From DTU036 sp964346475 (lineage in GTDB: Bacteria > Bacillota > Clostridia > Peptostreptococcales > Acidaminobacteraceae), in assembly GCA_964346475.1 (NCBI GenBank), contig CAYFUM010000004.1, positions 1-64,000 of the forward strand: a stretch of 64,000 bases of DNA, given 5' to 3'. Both the position numbers and the translations under genes were made by a program. The notes beneath the pieces were generated by a model. It made no database searches and was not told where the DNA came from. It saw only the letters and a program-made list of their open reading frames with translations. Numbering within the stretch: the first letter of the stretch is position 1; every line of letters starts with the position of its first letter. Below are positions 52,255 to 61,369 of this stretch, piece by piece.

Positions 52255-53412
52255 ATGCAAGAATTCAGAAATAGAGCAATGGAGCTCCTGCCTGAACTTA
52301 AAGAACTCAATAAATTTATCTACGATAACCCAGAACTTGGCTATGAGGAGTTTGTCTCCAGCAGGGCTCATATTGAGCTTTTAGAGCGCCATGGCTTTGA
52401 GATGGAGCTTTCTCCCCTGGGTATGGAGACCGCCTATGTGGCTAGGTTTTCTGGCGATAAGCCTGGTATAACCATGGCCTATCTGGCAGAGTATGACGCT
52501 CTGCCAGGTATTGGACATGGCTGTGGCCACAACCTGCTCGGCACTACCTCTATTGGCGCAGCCCTGGTGCTAAAGGATTATGTAGAGAAAAATGGAGGCA
52601 CCGTCCTGCTCTTTGGTACTCCTGCTGAGGAGACCAGTGGGGCCAAGGTAGCCTTTGCCGACCAGGGATATTTTGAGGGTGTTGATGTGGCTATTTGTCC
52701 CCATCCATCAGATTTTTACTATTCTTCGGGTAAGAGCCTAGCTCTGGTGCCAATTTCCTTTACCTTTACAGGAAAGACGGCCCATGCGGCTTCGGATCCT
52801 GAGTCCGGTGTTAATGCCCTGGACGCCCTGCTTTTAACCTTTAATAACATTAATGCCCTAAGGGAGCACATTCGCTCCTCTGCCAGAATCCACGGTGTTA
52901 TTAAGGAGGGAGGCCTGGCTGCCAATGTGGTACCCGATAGGGCAGTGGGGGAATTCTATGTAAGGACCATGACTCTGGACTACATGGAGGAGCTGCTGGA
53001 AAAGGTGAAAAATTGTGCTAGGGCAGGAGCCCTGGCTACAGGTTGCAGCCTGGAGTTTGACCACTACGAAGCTATCTATCACAACATGGTTACCAATAAA
53101 ACCCTGTCCGATCACTATGATGGAATACTAAAGGAAATGGGAATAGAAGTTCAGCCTCCCAGGGAGAGCTTCGGCTCCCTAGACATGGGCAATGTATCCC
53201 AGGTCTGTCCATCTATAAACCCATATTTTGGCATTAGTGCCCACGAAATTCCAGGCCATACTGCGGAATTTAGGGATGCCACTCTGACAGACCTAGCCAT
53301 GGAGGGTATGGTAAACACCATAGTGGCTATGGTCAAGGCCATGGTGGATTGCCAGGAGGACGGTGAGCTTTTGGCAGCAGTCAAAAGTGAGTTCGAGAAT
53401 AGGAAGAGGTGA
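52255..53412 (+). CDS. M20 family amidohydrolase (ACY1L2/AbgB-like)
   Basis: Zinc amidohydrolase of 385 residues, related to p-aminobenzoyl-glutamate hydrolase and the ACY1L2-type aminoacylases. Metal-binding motifs: LAEYDALPGIGHGCGHNLLG near residue 85-100, TPAEETSGAK, and PSDFYYSS plus a late HEIPGHTAEF. Dimerisation domain (TAHAASDPESGVNALDA) is present. It is probably cytosolic. It splits N-acylated amino acids or dipeptide-like amides. It starts eight bases after the carrier stop and overlaps the racemase gene. Confidence 0.92.
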   Translation: MQEFRNRAMELLPELKELNKFIYDNPELGYEEFVSSRAHIELLERHGFEMELSPLGMETAYVARFSGDKPGITMAYLAEYDALPGIGHGCGHNLLGTTSIGAALVLKDYVEKNGGTVLLFGTPAEETSGAKVAFADQGYFEGVDVAICPHPSDFYYSSGKSLALVPISFTFTGKTAHAASDPESGVNALDALLLTFNNINALREHIRSSARIHGVIKEGGLAANVVPDRAVGEFYVRTMTLDYMEELLEKVKNCARAGALATGCSLEFDHYEAIYHNMVTNKTLSDHYDGILKEMGIEVQPPRESFGSLDMGNVSQVCPSINPYFGISAHEIPGHTAEFRDATLTDLAMEGMVNTIVAMVKAMVDCQEDGELLAAVKSEFENRKR

Positions 53413-54506
53413 TGTATCCAAAATTATCCATATCCCTAGCAGGGATTGAAAATAATGCCCAGGTGATAAAGAGTCTTTGTGACGATAAGGGAATAAAGAT
53501 TACTGGTGTGCTCAAGAGTTCTAATAGCTATAAAGAGAGTTATATCCCTATAGCAGGGGCCATGAAAAGAGGGGGTATAGCTGACTTTGGCGATTCTAGA
53601 ATGGCCACTATAATCAGGATGAGAGAGCTGGGCTTTGAAGAATCCCTTATGCTCATTAGAATCCCCATGGCCAGTGAAATAGAAGATCTAGTTAAATACG
53701 CCCAGTCCTCCCTCCACTCTGAAAAAGAGACTATCCTAAAGCTAAACCAGGAGGCTCTAAAGCAGGGTAAGACCCATGGGGTTTTACTGATGGTGGATTT
53801 AGGAGATCTTAGGGAGGGAATTGAAGACGAAGGTGAGCTCCTGGAGCTAGCCCAAATCTGTGAGAAACTAGAGGGGGTTGAGCTCCTAGGGATAGGGACC
53901 AATTTGGGCTGCTATGGCGCTATAGTTCCCGATGAAGTGAATCTAGGCCGGCTGGTGGAGTTGGCTGAGAAGATTGAAGCCACTATAGGTAGAAGGCTGG
54001 AGCTTATTTCAGGTGGTGCTACTTCAACCCTGCCCCTGGTATTTGAAGGCAGGTGTCCTGCTAGGATAAATCATCTACGCCTAGGTGAGGGAATCCTTGT
54101 GGCCAGGGATCTAGAAGAAATCTGGAAGGTCCATATTCCGGGGCTGAGAATGGATAATTACAAAATCCAGGCTCAGGTAATTGAGCTAAAGGAAAAGTTT
54201 TCCCATCCAATAGGAAAGATCTTTATTGACGCCTTTGGTTCCAGGCCTAGCTTTGAAGATAGAGGCAGAAGAAAAAGATGCCTTATAGCTCTAGGTAAGA
54301 GGGATATAGCTAATTTTGATGCGCTAACCCCTGATATAGGGGGGATAGAATTTATGGGTGGTAGCTCCGACCATGGAATACTCGATGTTGAGGATGCCAA
54401 GGAGGAAATTAAACTGGGAGATATCCTGGAATTTAACCTCTTCTACCAGGCCATGATGCATGCAATTGAGAGCTGCAGCGTTTCCATTGAATATAGGGAG
54501 GACTAA
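53409..54506 (+). CDS. Alanine/ornithine-racemase-type PLP enzyme
   Basis: A 365-residue PLP enzyme of the alanine racemase fold (fold type III), near ornithine racemase (Orr) and YhfX. The N-terminal barrel starts ISLAGIENNAQVIKSLCDD and the PLP lysine is likely in ITGVLKSS (residue 36). Glycine-rich IDAFGSR and a late GGSSDHGILDVED are also seen. Usual Orr is about 355 residues. Starts overlap the M20 stop (ATGATG around 53409-53412). It could interconvert L and D forms of an amino acid released by the hydrolases. The substrate is unknown. Confidence 0.85.
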   Translation: MMYPKLSISLAGIENNAQVIKSLCDDKGIKITGVLKSSNSYKESYIPIAGAMKRGGIADFGDSRMATIIRMRELGFEESLMLIRIPMASEIEDLVKYAQSSLHSEKETILKLNQEALKQGKTHGVLLMVDLGDLREGIEDEGELLELAQICEKLEGVELLGIGTNLGCYGAIVPDEVNLGRLVELAEKIEATIGRRLELISGGATSTLPLVFEGRCPARINHLRLGEGILVARDLEEIWKVHIPGLRMDNYKIQAQVIELKEKFSHPIGKIFIDAFGSRPSFEDRGRRKRCLIALGKRDIANFDALTPDIGGIEFMGGSSDHGILDVEDAKEEIKLGDILEFNLFYQAMMHAIESCSVSIEYRED

Positions 54507-55858
54507 TGCTGGATATACTGATAAAGGGCGGCAGGCTGGTGGATTTTGAAAGAGGCCTTGTTGAAGAGAACCTGGGAATTAAGAAGGGCAAAATCGCCTA
54601 TATAGGTAAAGAAGAGCCCCAGGCCAGAGAATTAATAGAGCTTAAGGGTGAGATTGTCTCTCCTGGTTTTATCGATATCCATATGCATGAAGAGGACCTG
54701 GCCCTGAGTGGTGGCAGCTATGACATAGCCCTGGCTATGCTGAAGATGGGGGTTACCACAGCTGTTGCAGGCAATTGTGGTAATAACAGGCAGCCCCTTA
54801 AGGTTTTTATAGACCATATTGAAAAGAGGGGTAGCCCCGTAAACTATATGAGCTATATAGGCCATAACTTTTTAAGAGAGGCTGTGGGAAATACCGATAC
54901 CAAGGCTGAGTCTACTAAGGATCAGATTGAAAAAATGAAGGCCTTGGTAGAAGAGGCTCTGGATCTAGGGGCCCTAGGTATATCCTATGGTTTTGAGTAT
55001 GCCACAGGTGGAAGTTTAGAAGAGGCTGTTGCCCTGGCTCAGCCCCTGAGGGGCCGGGAGGACCTTCTCCTCTCAGCCCACTATAGGTATGATGGTAAAA
55101 GGGCTCTTGAGGCTATAGATGAAATGGCTGAGATTTCAAAGAGGACGGATATCCCCTTTATCATATCCCACCTTTCTAGTTGCAGTGCCTTTGGATTTAT
55201 GGAGGAGTCTTTAGAGCTTATAAGAAAATATAGGGCTGAGGGTCTTAAACTCTATGTTGACGCCTATCCCTACACAGCTTTTTCTACCTATATAGGTTCC
55301 GATGTCTTTGAAGAGGGCTGCCTAGAGGGTTGGGGAGTCGATTACGATGCAATCCAGTTAACCCAGGCGCCCTATGAGAATCTTCGCTGCACCCGGGAGA
55401 TCTTTGAGGATGCCAGGAAAAACCATCCCAGGATGCTAGCTATAGCCCATGTTATGAGGGAGGATGAAATCTCCCTTGCCATGGCTGACCCTATGGTAAT
55501 TGTTGCCAGCGATGGCATATATAGAGAGTCCAAGGGCCATCCCAGAGGGGCGGGCACCTTTCCCCGTTATATTTCAAAGTATCTCAGGGATGAGAAGGTC
55601 CTAGACCTGGTTGAAGGAATGAAAAAAATTACCCTGGATCCTGCCAGGGTCCTGGGCCTTGTTGGTAAAGGCAGCTTGGAGCTTGGTAAGGATGGCGATA
55701 TTACTATATTTGATTATGAGAAAATCCAAGACCTTGCAGATTTCTCTGAGGGTCAAAAACCTCCTCTTGGTATAAGTCACGTTCTTATAGGAGGAGAGCT
55801 AGCTCTTAAGCAGGGAGAAATTCTCCGCCAGGATCTAGGTGAATTTATTAGAAAGTGA
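54506..55858 (+). CDS. N-acyl-D-amino-acid deacylase family amidohydrolase
   Basis: Metal-dependent amidohydrolase of 450 residues with the D-aminoacylase/dihydroorotase pattern: SPGFIDIHMHEED near residue 53 (HxH), VAGNCGNN (Cys ligand), YIGHNFLREAVG, AHYRYDG, IISHLSS and VASDGIYRESKGHPRGAGTF near residue 330. Known members cleave N-acyl-D-amino acids; related members handle D-peptides or are dihydroorotase-like. Start overlaps the racemase stop. A strong terminator closes the cluster. It is the clearest link to D-amino acids in the window. Confidence 0.88.
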   Translation: MLDILIKGGRLVDFERGLVEENLGIKKGKIAYIGKEEPQARELIELKGEIVSPGFIDIHMHEEDLALSGGSYDIALAMLKMGVTTAVAGNCGNNRQPLKVFIDHIEKRGSPVNYMSYIGHNFLREAVGNTDTKAESTKDQIEKMKALVEEALDLGALGISYGFEYATGGSLEEAVALAQPLRGREDLLLSAHYRYDGKRALEAIDEMAEISKRTDIPFIISHLSSCSAFGFMEESLELIRKYRAEGLKLYVDAYPYTAFSTYIGSDVFEEGCLEGWGVDYDAIQLTQAPYENLRCTREIFEDARKNHPRMLAIAHVMREDEISLAMADPMVIVASDGIYRESKGHPRGAGTFPRYISKYLRDEKVLDLVEGMKKITLDPARVLGLVGKGSLELGKDGDITIFDYEKIQDLADFSEGQKPPLGISHVLIGGELALKQGEILRQDLGEFIRK

Positions 55859-55882
55859 GTCCCAAGGGGCTCACTTTTTCTT
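55853..55882 (+). terminator. Terminator closing the D-amino-acid cluster
   Basis: Stem AAGTGAG-T-CCC/GGG-G-CTCACTT with one T-G pair (55853-55863 with 55866-55876), a two-base loop, followed by TTTTTCTTT. Confidence 0.88.
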
Positions 55883-55913
55883 TGGATATGCTACACTATC
55901 CTAGGAGGCGCCC

Positions 55914-56726
55914 ATGTATAAACTTGAAGAAATCAAAGAATTTATAATCGACTGGACCCCCAGGGTTCTGGTTTTTATAGGCCTGGTTTATTTTGGCTTT
56001 TTCTTTATAAAAAGGCTTATGAGACTTCTGGAAAATAGACTCAGACAAAAAAGCCTCAATATGACAGCCTTGGGATTTTTTATGAGTATACTAAGTTTTT
56101 TTCTCAGGGTTTTGGTGGTTATTTTGGGTCTGGGAATTCTAGATGTGCCCATGGCTTCTGTTAGTGCTGTGGTGGGAGCTACCACCCTATCCATAGGCTT
56201 GGCCCTCCAGGGTAGCCTATCTAACTTGGCTGGTGGCCTGGTCCTAGTATCCACAGAACCCTTTAAGCTGGGTGACTTTATTAGTAGTGATGATTTTGAG
56301 GGGACAGTAGAGGAGATTGCACTTTTATCAACCCATCTAAAAAGTATAGATGGTAAAAAAATTATTATACCAAATTCCATAATAAGCTCTAAAACCATAG
56401 TAAACTACTCCTCCTATGATAAGAGAAGGGTGGATATAAGATTAATTATTAGCTACGAGAGCTCTATTGAACTGGTGAAGAAAACCCTGGTGGAAACCGC
56501 CTCTAGGATAGAGGGGGCTGAAAATATCCAGGTCTTTATAAACGATTATCATGATAGCGGCTATGAGTTTATCCTCAGAGTCTGGTTTCTAAGAGAGAGT
56601 TTTTTGCAGGATAAATATAGACTTAATGAACTGATAAAACCTGCACTGGATAGCCAGTCCATAAGGCTTGCCTATCCCCACATTGAAGTTATTTTACCCG
56701 GAGGTGAAAATGAAAAAATACACTAA
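55914..56726 (+). CDS. MscS family mechanosensitive channel
   Basis: Small-conductance mechanosensitive channel of 270 residues that releases solutes under low osmolarity. Three N-terminal helices are followed by the pore helix (VPMASVSAVVGATTLSIGLALQGSLSNLAGG in part, near residues 80-110) and the beta-domain (FKLGDFI, then GTVEEIALLSTHLKSIDGKKIIIPNS). It ends with the alpha/beta C-terminal domain. AGGAGGCG precedes the ATG. Its 3' end overlaps the ABC exporter gene by 17 bases. Confidence 0.93.
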   Translation: MYKLEEIKEFIIDWTPRVLVFIGLVYFGFFFIKRLMRLLENRLRQKSLNMTALGFFMSILSFFLRVLVVILGLGILDVPMASVSAVVGATTLSIGLALQGSLSNLAGGLVLVSTEPFKLGDFISSDDFEGTVEEIALLSTHLKSIDGKKIIIPNSIISSKTIVNYSSYDKRRVDIRLIISYESSIELVKKTLVETASRIEGAENIQVFINDYHDSGYEFILRVWFLRESFLQDKYRLNELIKPALDSQSIRLAYPHIEVILPGGENEKIH

Positions 56727-58467
56727 CAAGGACCTGCTTTTTAGCTTCATACCCTACTATAAGCCCTATCTTGGGATACTGAGTTTTGATCTGCTCTGCG
56801 CTTCTCTTACAACCATCTCTGATATGGTGCTGCCTCTAATACTGCGTTTTCTCACCAATGCAGCCACCGCAGGAGAAGTAATAAGCCCAGCCACTATCCT
56901 TAAACTCAGTGGTTTTTTCCTGGTTTTGAAGATTATCGATCTTTTTGCAGGCTACTACATGGCAGAAACAGGTCATATCATGGGTGCCAAAATAGAAACC
57001 GATATGCGTAGGGATGTTTTTCACCACCTTCAGGAACTTTCTACAGAGTTTTTTAATGAGGCCAAGGTTGGCCAGATTATGGCAAGGATAACCTCGGACC
57101 TTTTTGATATAACAGAATTTGCCCACCACTGTCCCGAGGAATACTTTATCGGCTTTATAAAGATTATTTTTGCATTTATAGTTTTGATTAGGATAAATTT
57201 CCCTCTAACCCTGGCAATCTTCCTTCTTATCCCCCTCATGATAGTAAGTGCATCCCGCTACAATCGCAGGATGAGGCGCTCTTTCAAATCCCAAAGAGAC
57301 CATATAGGGGAGCTAAACTCAAGGATTGAGGATACCCTGCTGGGGGTCAAGGTGGTCAAGGCCTTTACCAATGAGGAAATGGAAAAGGAGAAATTTGAAA
57401 AGGACAACATGGCCTTTTTAGATATTAAAAAGGGAACCTACAAGAGTATGGCAGGTTTTCATACTGTCACCAAGGCCTATGATGGACTTATGTATCTGGT
57501 GGTAATAGCCCTGGGCGGGACCCTGTTAATAAGAGGTAGTATAGAGGCAGGAGACCTAGTAGCCTATATTATGTATGTTGGAACTCTTTTGACTACAGTT
57601 AGAAGAATTGTGGAATTTACTGAACAGTTTCAGCGAGGGATGACGGGTATAGAGCGTTTTAATGAACTCATGGATAGAGATATAGACATCTTTGATGAAG
57701 AGGGCGCCCAGGATCTGGTAAAGCCCCTGGGTGATTTGGAGTTTAAGAATGTCAGTTTTGGCTATGAAGAAGATAAGGATATAGTTCTAAATGGGATTAA
57801 TCTTAAGGTAAAGGCCGGTGAAAACCTGGCCCTAGTGGGTCCCAGTGGAGGGGGTAAGACCACCCTTTGCCATTTGATTCCCAGGTTCTATGATGTTGAG
57901 CAGGGTGAAATCCTCCTAGATGGAAAAAACATTAAGGATTTTACAATAAAGAGCCTCAGGCAGGCTGTAGGACTGGTCCAGCAGGATGTCTATCTCTTTA
58001 GTGGCAGTATCTATGAAAACATCCTCTATGGTAGGCCAGAAGCCAGCCTTGAAGAGGTAGAAGAGGCAGCTAGGCTTGCTGGTGCTCTGGACTTTATTAA
58101 GGACCTTCCCCAGGGTTTTGATACCTATGTTGGCGAGCGGGGGCTTAAGCTCTCGGGAGGCCAAAAACAAAGGGTCAGTATAGCAAGAGTCTTTTTAAAG
58201 AACCCACCAATACTCATCCTGGATGAAGCAACCTCAGCTCTGGATAATACCAGCGAGAGACTGGTGCAAGAAAGCCTGGAAAGATTAAGTAAGGGCAGGA
58301 CCACTATAACCATAGCCCACAGGTTATCCACAATCCAAAATGCCCATAGGATCTTGGTCTTAGAGGAAGGTAGGATAGTTGAGGAGGGTAGTCACAGGGA
58401 GCTTTTAGCCAAAAAAGGAGCCTACTATAAACTCCACCTGCTGACCTACCCAGAGAAGGCTAGCTAG
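56710..58467 (+). CDS. ABC transporter permease/ATP-binding protein (exporter type)
   Basis: Half-size ABC exporter of 585 residues: six-helix membrane domain (about 1-315) and ATPase domain with Walker A GPSGGGKTT near residue 380, Q-loop region VGLVQQDVYLF, signature LSGGQKQR, Walker B ILILDEATSALD and switch HRLST. It belongs to the MsbA/lipid or multidrug type and presumably forms a homodimer, since no second half-transporter is adjacent. Start ATG 56710 with GGAGGTG, inside mscS. Cargo unknown. Confidence 0.94.
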   Translation: MKKYTNKDLLFSFIPYYKPYLGILSFDLLCASLTTISDMVLPLILRFLTNAATAGEVISPATILKLSGFFLVLKIIDLFAGYYMAETGHIMGAKIETDMRRDVFHHLQELSTEFFNEAKVGQIMARITSDLFDITEFAHHCPEEYFIGFIKIIFAFIVLIRINFPLTLAIFLLIPLMIVSASRYNRRMRRSFKSQRDHIGELNSRIEDTLLGVKVVKAFTNEEMEKEKFEKDNMAFLDIKKGTYKSMAGFHTVTKAYDGLMYLVVIALGGTLLIRGSIEAGDLVAYIMYVGTLLTTVRRIVEFTEQFQRGMTGIERFNELMDRDIDIFDEEGAQDLVKPLGDLEFKNVSFGYEEDKDIVLNGINLKVKAGENLALVGPSGGGKTTLCHLIPRFYDVEQGEILLDGKNIKDFTIKSLRQAVGLVQQDVYLFSGSIYENILYGRPEASLEEVEEAARLAGALDFIKDLPQGFDTYVGERGLKLSGGQKQRVSIARVFLKNPPILILDEATSALDNTSERLVQESLERLSKGRTTITIAHRLSTIQNAHRILVLEEGRIVEEGSHRELLAKKGAYYKLHLLTYPEKAS

Positions 58468-58488
58468 GACTAGTAGAAGCAGGATAAA

Positions 58489-58926
58489 ATGAAGGGGATT
58501 AAAAAGGCCAAGGGACTCCTATTACTTTTTCCCTATCTAGTTGGATTTTTTATTAAACTAGAGGCGGGTATCTTCGTGAGCTTAATCCTTTCACTGGAAG
58601 TCCTCCTTCTTAGGATTTGGGCTCTGGATAGGTATATTTACTTTCATGAGTTAGAAAAAAGGAGCTACGGCTATTTACTTCTAGGGGTTCTTTTGGGCCT
58701 CCTAATAAAAAAATCGGACATAGCCTACTATGGAATATGGGCCCTGGCTGGTTTTTTGGGGCTTGGAGTGAATAAAAAGTATCGTCTACCCCTATATTTA
58801 TTGGTTCAAACGGGTGCTTTCCAAGCCTTGGACGCCTCTAATGCAATATTTTCATCCTTTTACTATGGTATACTTATGATTTTTTCTGCCCTGGCTCTTC
58901 TAGAGAGAAGTAGGCAAGGGGATTAG
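58489..58926 (+). CDS. Hypothetical membrane protein
   Basis: A 145-residue hydrophobic protein with about four or five predicted membrane segments (for example GLLLLFPYLVGFFIKLEAGIFV and GYLLLGVLLGLLIK), and a short basic tail ending SRQGD. I do not recognise a family. It lies between the ABC exporter and the EamA carrier, 21 bases after the first and 9 before the second, and has an AGCAGGAT site, so it probably belongs to the same transcript. Confidence 0.65.
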   Translation: MKGIKKAKGLLLLFPYLVGFFIKLEAGIFVSLILSLEVLLLRIWALDRYIYFHELEKRSYGYLLLGVLLGLLIKKSDIAYYGIWALAGFLGLGVNKKYRLPLYLLVQTGAFQALDASNAIFSSFYYGILMIFSALALLERSRQGD

Positions 58927-58935
58927 GGAGGTTAT

Positions 58936-59784
58936 ATGAAGGAATCTTCTAGAGGTAGACTTTATATAGTTATCTCAGCTATTATTTTTGGACTTATGCC
59001 CCTGGGCGCCAGCCTAGCCTATAGGGGAGGATCGAATCCTATACAGCTGGTTTTTTCAAGGTACATCCTGGTCCTTCCCCTCTATTACTGGCTAGCAAAA
59101 AAATCTGGTGATGGAATAAGAGTTACTAGAAGAGAGCTGCTAAAGGTCCAGTTTCTTGGTCTAAGCTCTTCCTTGGCCCTGGTTTGCCTTTATATGTCTT
59201 ATATTTACATAGATACAGGAATTGCAACCACCTTGCATTTTATGTATCCCCTCTTTGTCATTCTTGGTTGCTGGGCCCTCTACGGAGAAAAACCTAGCCT
59301 TAAAATATGGCTGGCTCTGGCCCTAACTCTCATGGGGCTTTTTATGAATATGCCCAGGGGTCAGACTACTAGGCTGGGGGTATTTCTAGCCCTGGTTTCT
59401 GCCCTTATTTATGGGATCTATGTGGTCTATTTGGCTAAATCTGGCCTAAAAAACCTGGGAACCATGAGGCTATTTTTTCATATAAATTTGGCTGGAGCAA
59501 TCCAAATGGGTCTTATAAGTAGCCTTATGGCTTCCTGGACTCCTATGAATAGACTGGGAATATTAACGAGCCTGGGCTTTGCCCTTGTTATAAGTTATGC
59601 TGCCCTTAGTTTTCAGCGGGGTACCCTCCTAATTGGGCCCCAAATGGCCGCTATCTTTAGTACCCTAGAGCCTTTGACAGGTATTATCTCAGGTATTTTT
59701 ATTTTGGGGGATCGACTTGGTTTTCTGTCGGGATTTGGACTTTTTTTAATCCTTTTATCCTCACTACTGCTTAGTCTAGAATAA
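58936..59784 (+). CDS. EamA/DMT-family transporter
   Basis: Drug/metabolite transporter superfamily carrier of 282 residues with ten hydrophobic helices in two EamA repeats (LYIVISAIIFGLMPLGASLAY and, later, GVFLALVSALIYGIYVVYL). Conserved features such as TGIATTLHFMYPLFVILGCWALYGEKP and MAAIFSTLEPLTGIISGIFILGDRL mark the ends of each repeat. GGGAGG precedes the ATG. Probably exports a metabolite or amino acid; the substrate cannot be inferred. It ends just before the peptide-transport operon. Confidence 0.92.
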   Translation: MKESSRGRLYIVISAIIFGLMPLGASLAYRGGSNPIQLVFSRYILVLPLYYWLAKKSGDGIRVTRRELLKVQFLGLSSSLALVCLYMSYIYIDTGIATTLHFMYPLFVILGCWALYGEKPSLKIWLALALTLMGLFMNMPRGQTTRLGVFLALVSALIYGIYVVYLAKSGLKNLGTMRLFFHINLAGAIQMGLISSLMASWTPMNRLGILTSLGFALVISYAALSFQRGTLLIGPQMAAIFSTLEPLTGIISGIFILGDRLGFLSGFGLFLILLSSLLLSLE

Positions 59785-59836
59785 TTGTGCTCTTCTTTTC
59801 TGGGTATAAAGGACAAGAGAAAAGAGGGGCTGATTG

Positions 59837-59845
59837 TGATATAAT
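59837..59845 (+). promoter_or_regulatory. Extended -10 promoter of the peptide ABC operon
   Basis: TGATATAAT, 28 bases upstream of the ATG at 59874, with AAAGGAG between. An imperfect inverted repeat (CTCTTCTTTTCT...AGAGAAAAGAG, 59791-59827) lies just upstream and could be an operator or a weak terminator of the EamA gene. Confidence 0.5.
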
Positions 59846-59873
59846 GGGCCTGATATTCCTAAAGGAGATAGAT

Positions 59874-61361
59874 ATGAAAAGGATAAAATTTCTAATATTA
59901 ATAATGGCTTTGGTCCTGGTTATTTCAGCCTGTTCCAAGCCAGAGGATGGCCAGAGCGGCCAGCGGGTCTTGCGTATGGCAAAGTCTGTGGACCCCGATG
60001 GTCTTGATCCCCAGAGAAGTGTGGCTGAGAGCACCTTTGAAATCACCTCTATCCTCTACGACACCCTCTTTGAGGTCCAGGAGGACGGTAGTTTAGAGCC
60101 AGGCATAGCCGAGAGCTATGAACTTTCTGATGATGGTCTTAGTCTCAAGATTAAAATTAGGGAGGGACTGCGCTTCCATAATGATAGGCCTTTAAATGCC
60201 CAGGCAGTGATGGATTCTTTTTTAAGGCTTAAAGAGGAGGAAAGCCCTAGGGCAGGGGACTATGAACTAATTGAGAAGATGGTGGTAGTTTCGGAAAATG
60301 AACTGGAATTTACTTTTTCCCTGGTAAATAGTGAGGTTTTAAACCTCTTTGCCTATCCCTGGTCAGCCATTGTGGAGGCCTCCAGTGAAAATCTTAGATC
60401 TAAGCCCGTGGGCAGTGGAGCCTATAGGCTAAAGGAGTGGATTCCCCAGCAGCATATTCTGTTGGAGGCCTTTGATGGCAGTTATAGGGATGGAAGTATT
60501 GAGGAAGTCAAAATACTGATGATTCCAGATACTTCAGCCCAGATAACATCGGTGGAAAAGGGTGATTTAGACCTTATAGAAATTCCAGCTGAGAGCATGG
60601 AGAAGATTGACACTGACAAGGTCACTATACTGAGATTTCCAAGAAATGGAATCCAGCTCATGGCTATGAACAGTGATAACCCCTATCTTGCTCAAAAAAA
60701 GGTCAGAGAGGCTGTGGCCCACGCTATAAATATTGATGATATTCAAAGAACAGTTTGGAAGGGTATAGGTATACAAATAGGTAGCCACTACCCACCTGGC
60801 GTCAGAGGCTATATTGACTTAACTGGAAAATATGCCTATGACCCCGATCTTAGCAGACAAATCCTCCAGGAGGAGGGTCTAGAGGGGAAGGTTAGACTTA
60901 GGATGATGCTTCCCAAGAGCTACCCCGAGTATGTTGCCACAGGCCAGATAATTGCAAACCAGTTAGAACAGGTGGGCATTGAAGTGGAACAGGAGATTAT
61001 TGAGTGGGCGGCCTGGCTTAGCGATGTCTATAATGGCAGAGACTATGATTTAACCATTATTGGTCATACTGGAAGACTAGAGCCCTACGCCCTTCTTGCA
61101 AAATATATCTCTGATGGTAGCGAAAACTACTTCAACTATGTAAACCCAGACCTGGACCAGCTTCTTTTAGAGGTCAAGGAGGAAAGGGATTTGGATAGAA
61201 AATATGAAATCTATGGTGAGATCCAGGAGCTCCTTGCAGAGGAGATACCTGCAATATATCTTCAGACACCCGAGAGGATTATAGTTACAGCTAAGGATCT
61301 CAAGGGCTATAGAGACTTTCCCGTTATCGTGACAGATATAAGGGATCTATACTTCGAATAG
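59874..61361 (+). CDS. Peptide ABC transporter substrate-binding lipoprotein (DppA/OppA-like)
   Basis: Extracellular binding protein of 495 residues, family SBP_bac_5. It has a lipoprotein signal (basic MKRIKF, hydrophobic core, lipobox VISAC) with the lipidated Cys near residue 20. Motifs include DPDGLDPQRS, SLKIKIREGLRFHNDRPLNAQ and ENELEFTFS. Binds oligopeptides, dipeptides or nickel. Length suits DppA. A longer in-frame start is ignored because AAAGGAGATAGAT precedes the ATG at 59874. It heads an operon with two permeases and at least two ATPases, the second cut by the window. Confidence 0.94.
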   Translation: MKRIKFLILIMALVLVISACSKPEDGQSGQRVLRMAKSVDPDGLDPQRSVAESTFEITSILYDTLFEVQEDGSLEPGIAESYELSDDGLSLKIKIREGLRFHNDRPLNAQAVMDSFLRLKEEESPRAGDYELIEKMVVVSENELEFTFSLVNSEVLNLFAYPWSAIVEASSENLRSKPVGSGAYRLKEWIPQQHILLEAFDGSYRDGSIEEVKILMIPDTSAQITSVEKGDLDLIEIPAESMEKIDTDKVTILRFPRNGIQLMAMNSDNPYLAQKKVREAVAHAINIDDIQRTVWKGIGIQIGSHYPPGVRGYIDLTGKYAYDPDLSRQILQEEGLEGKVRLRMMLPKSYPEYVATGQIIANQLEQVGIEVEQEIIEWAAWLSDVYNGRDYDLTIIGHTGRLEPYALLAKYISDGSENYFNYVNPDLDQLLLEVKEERDLDRKYEIYGEIQELLAEEIPAIYLQTPERIIVTAKDLKGYRDFPVIVTDIRDLYFE

Positions 61362-61369
61362 GAAAAAAA

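Noticed and set aside
59791..59827. Intrinsic terminator after the EamA gene.
   Set aside because: There is an imperfect inverted repeat but no T-run after it on the plus strand; mentioned only with the promoter.
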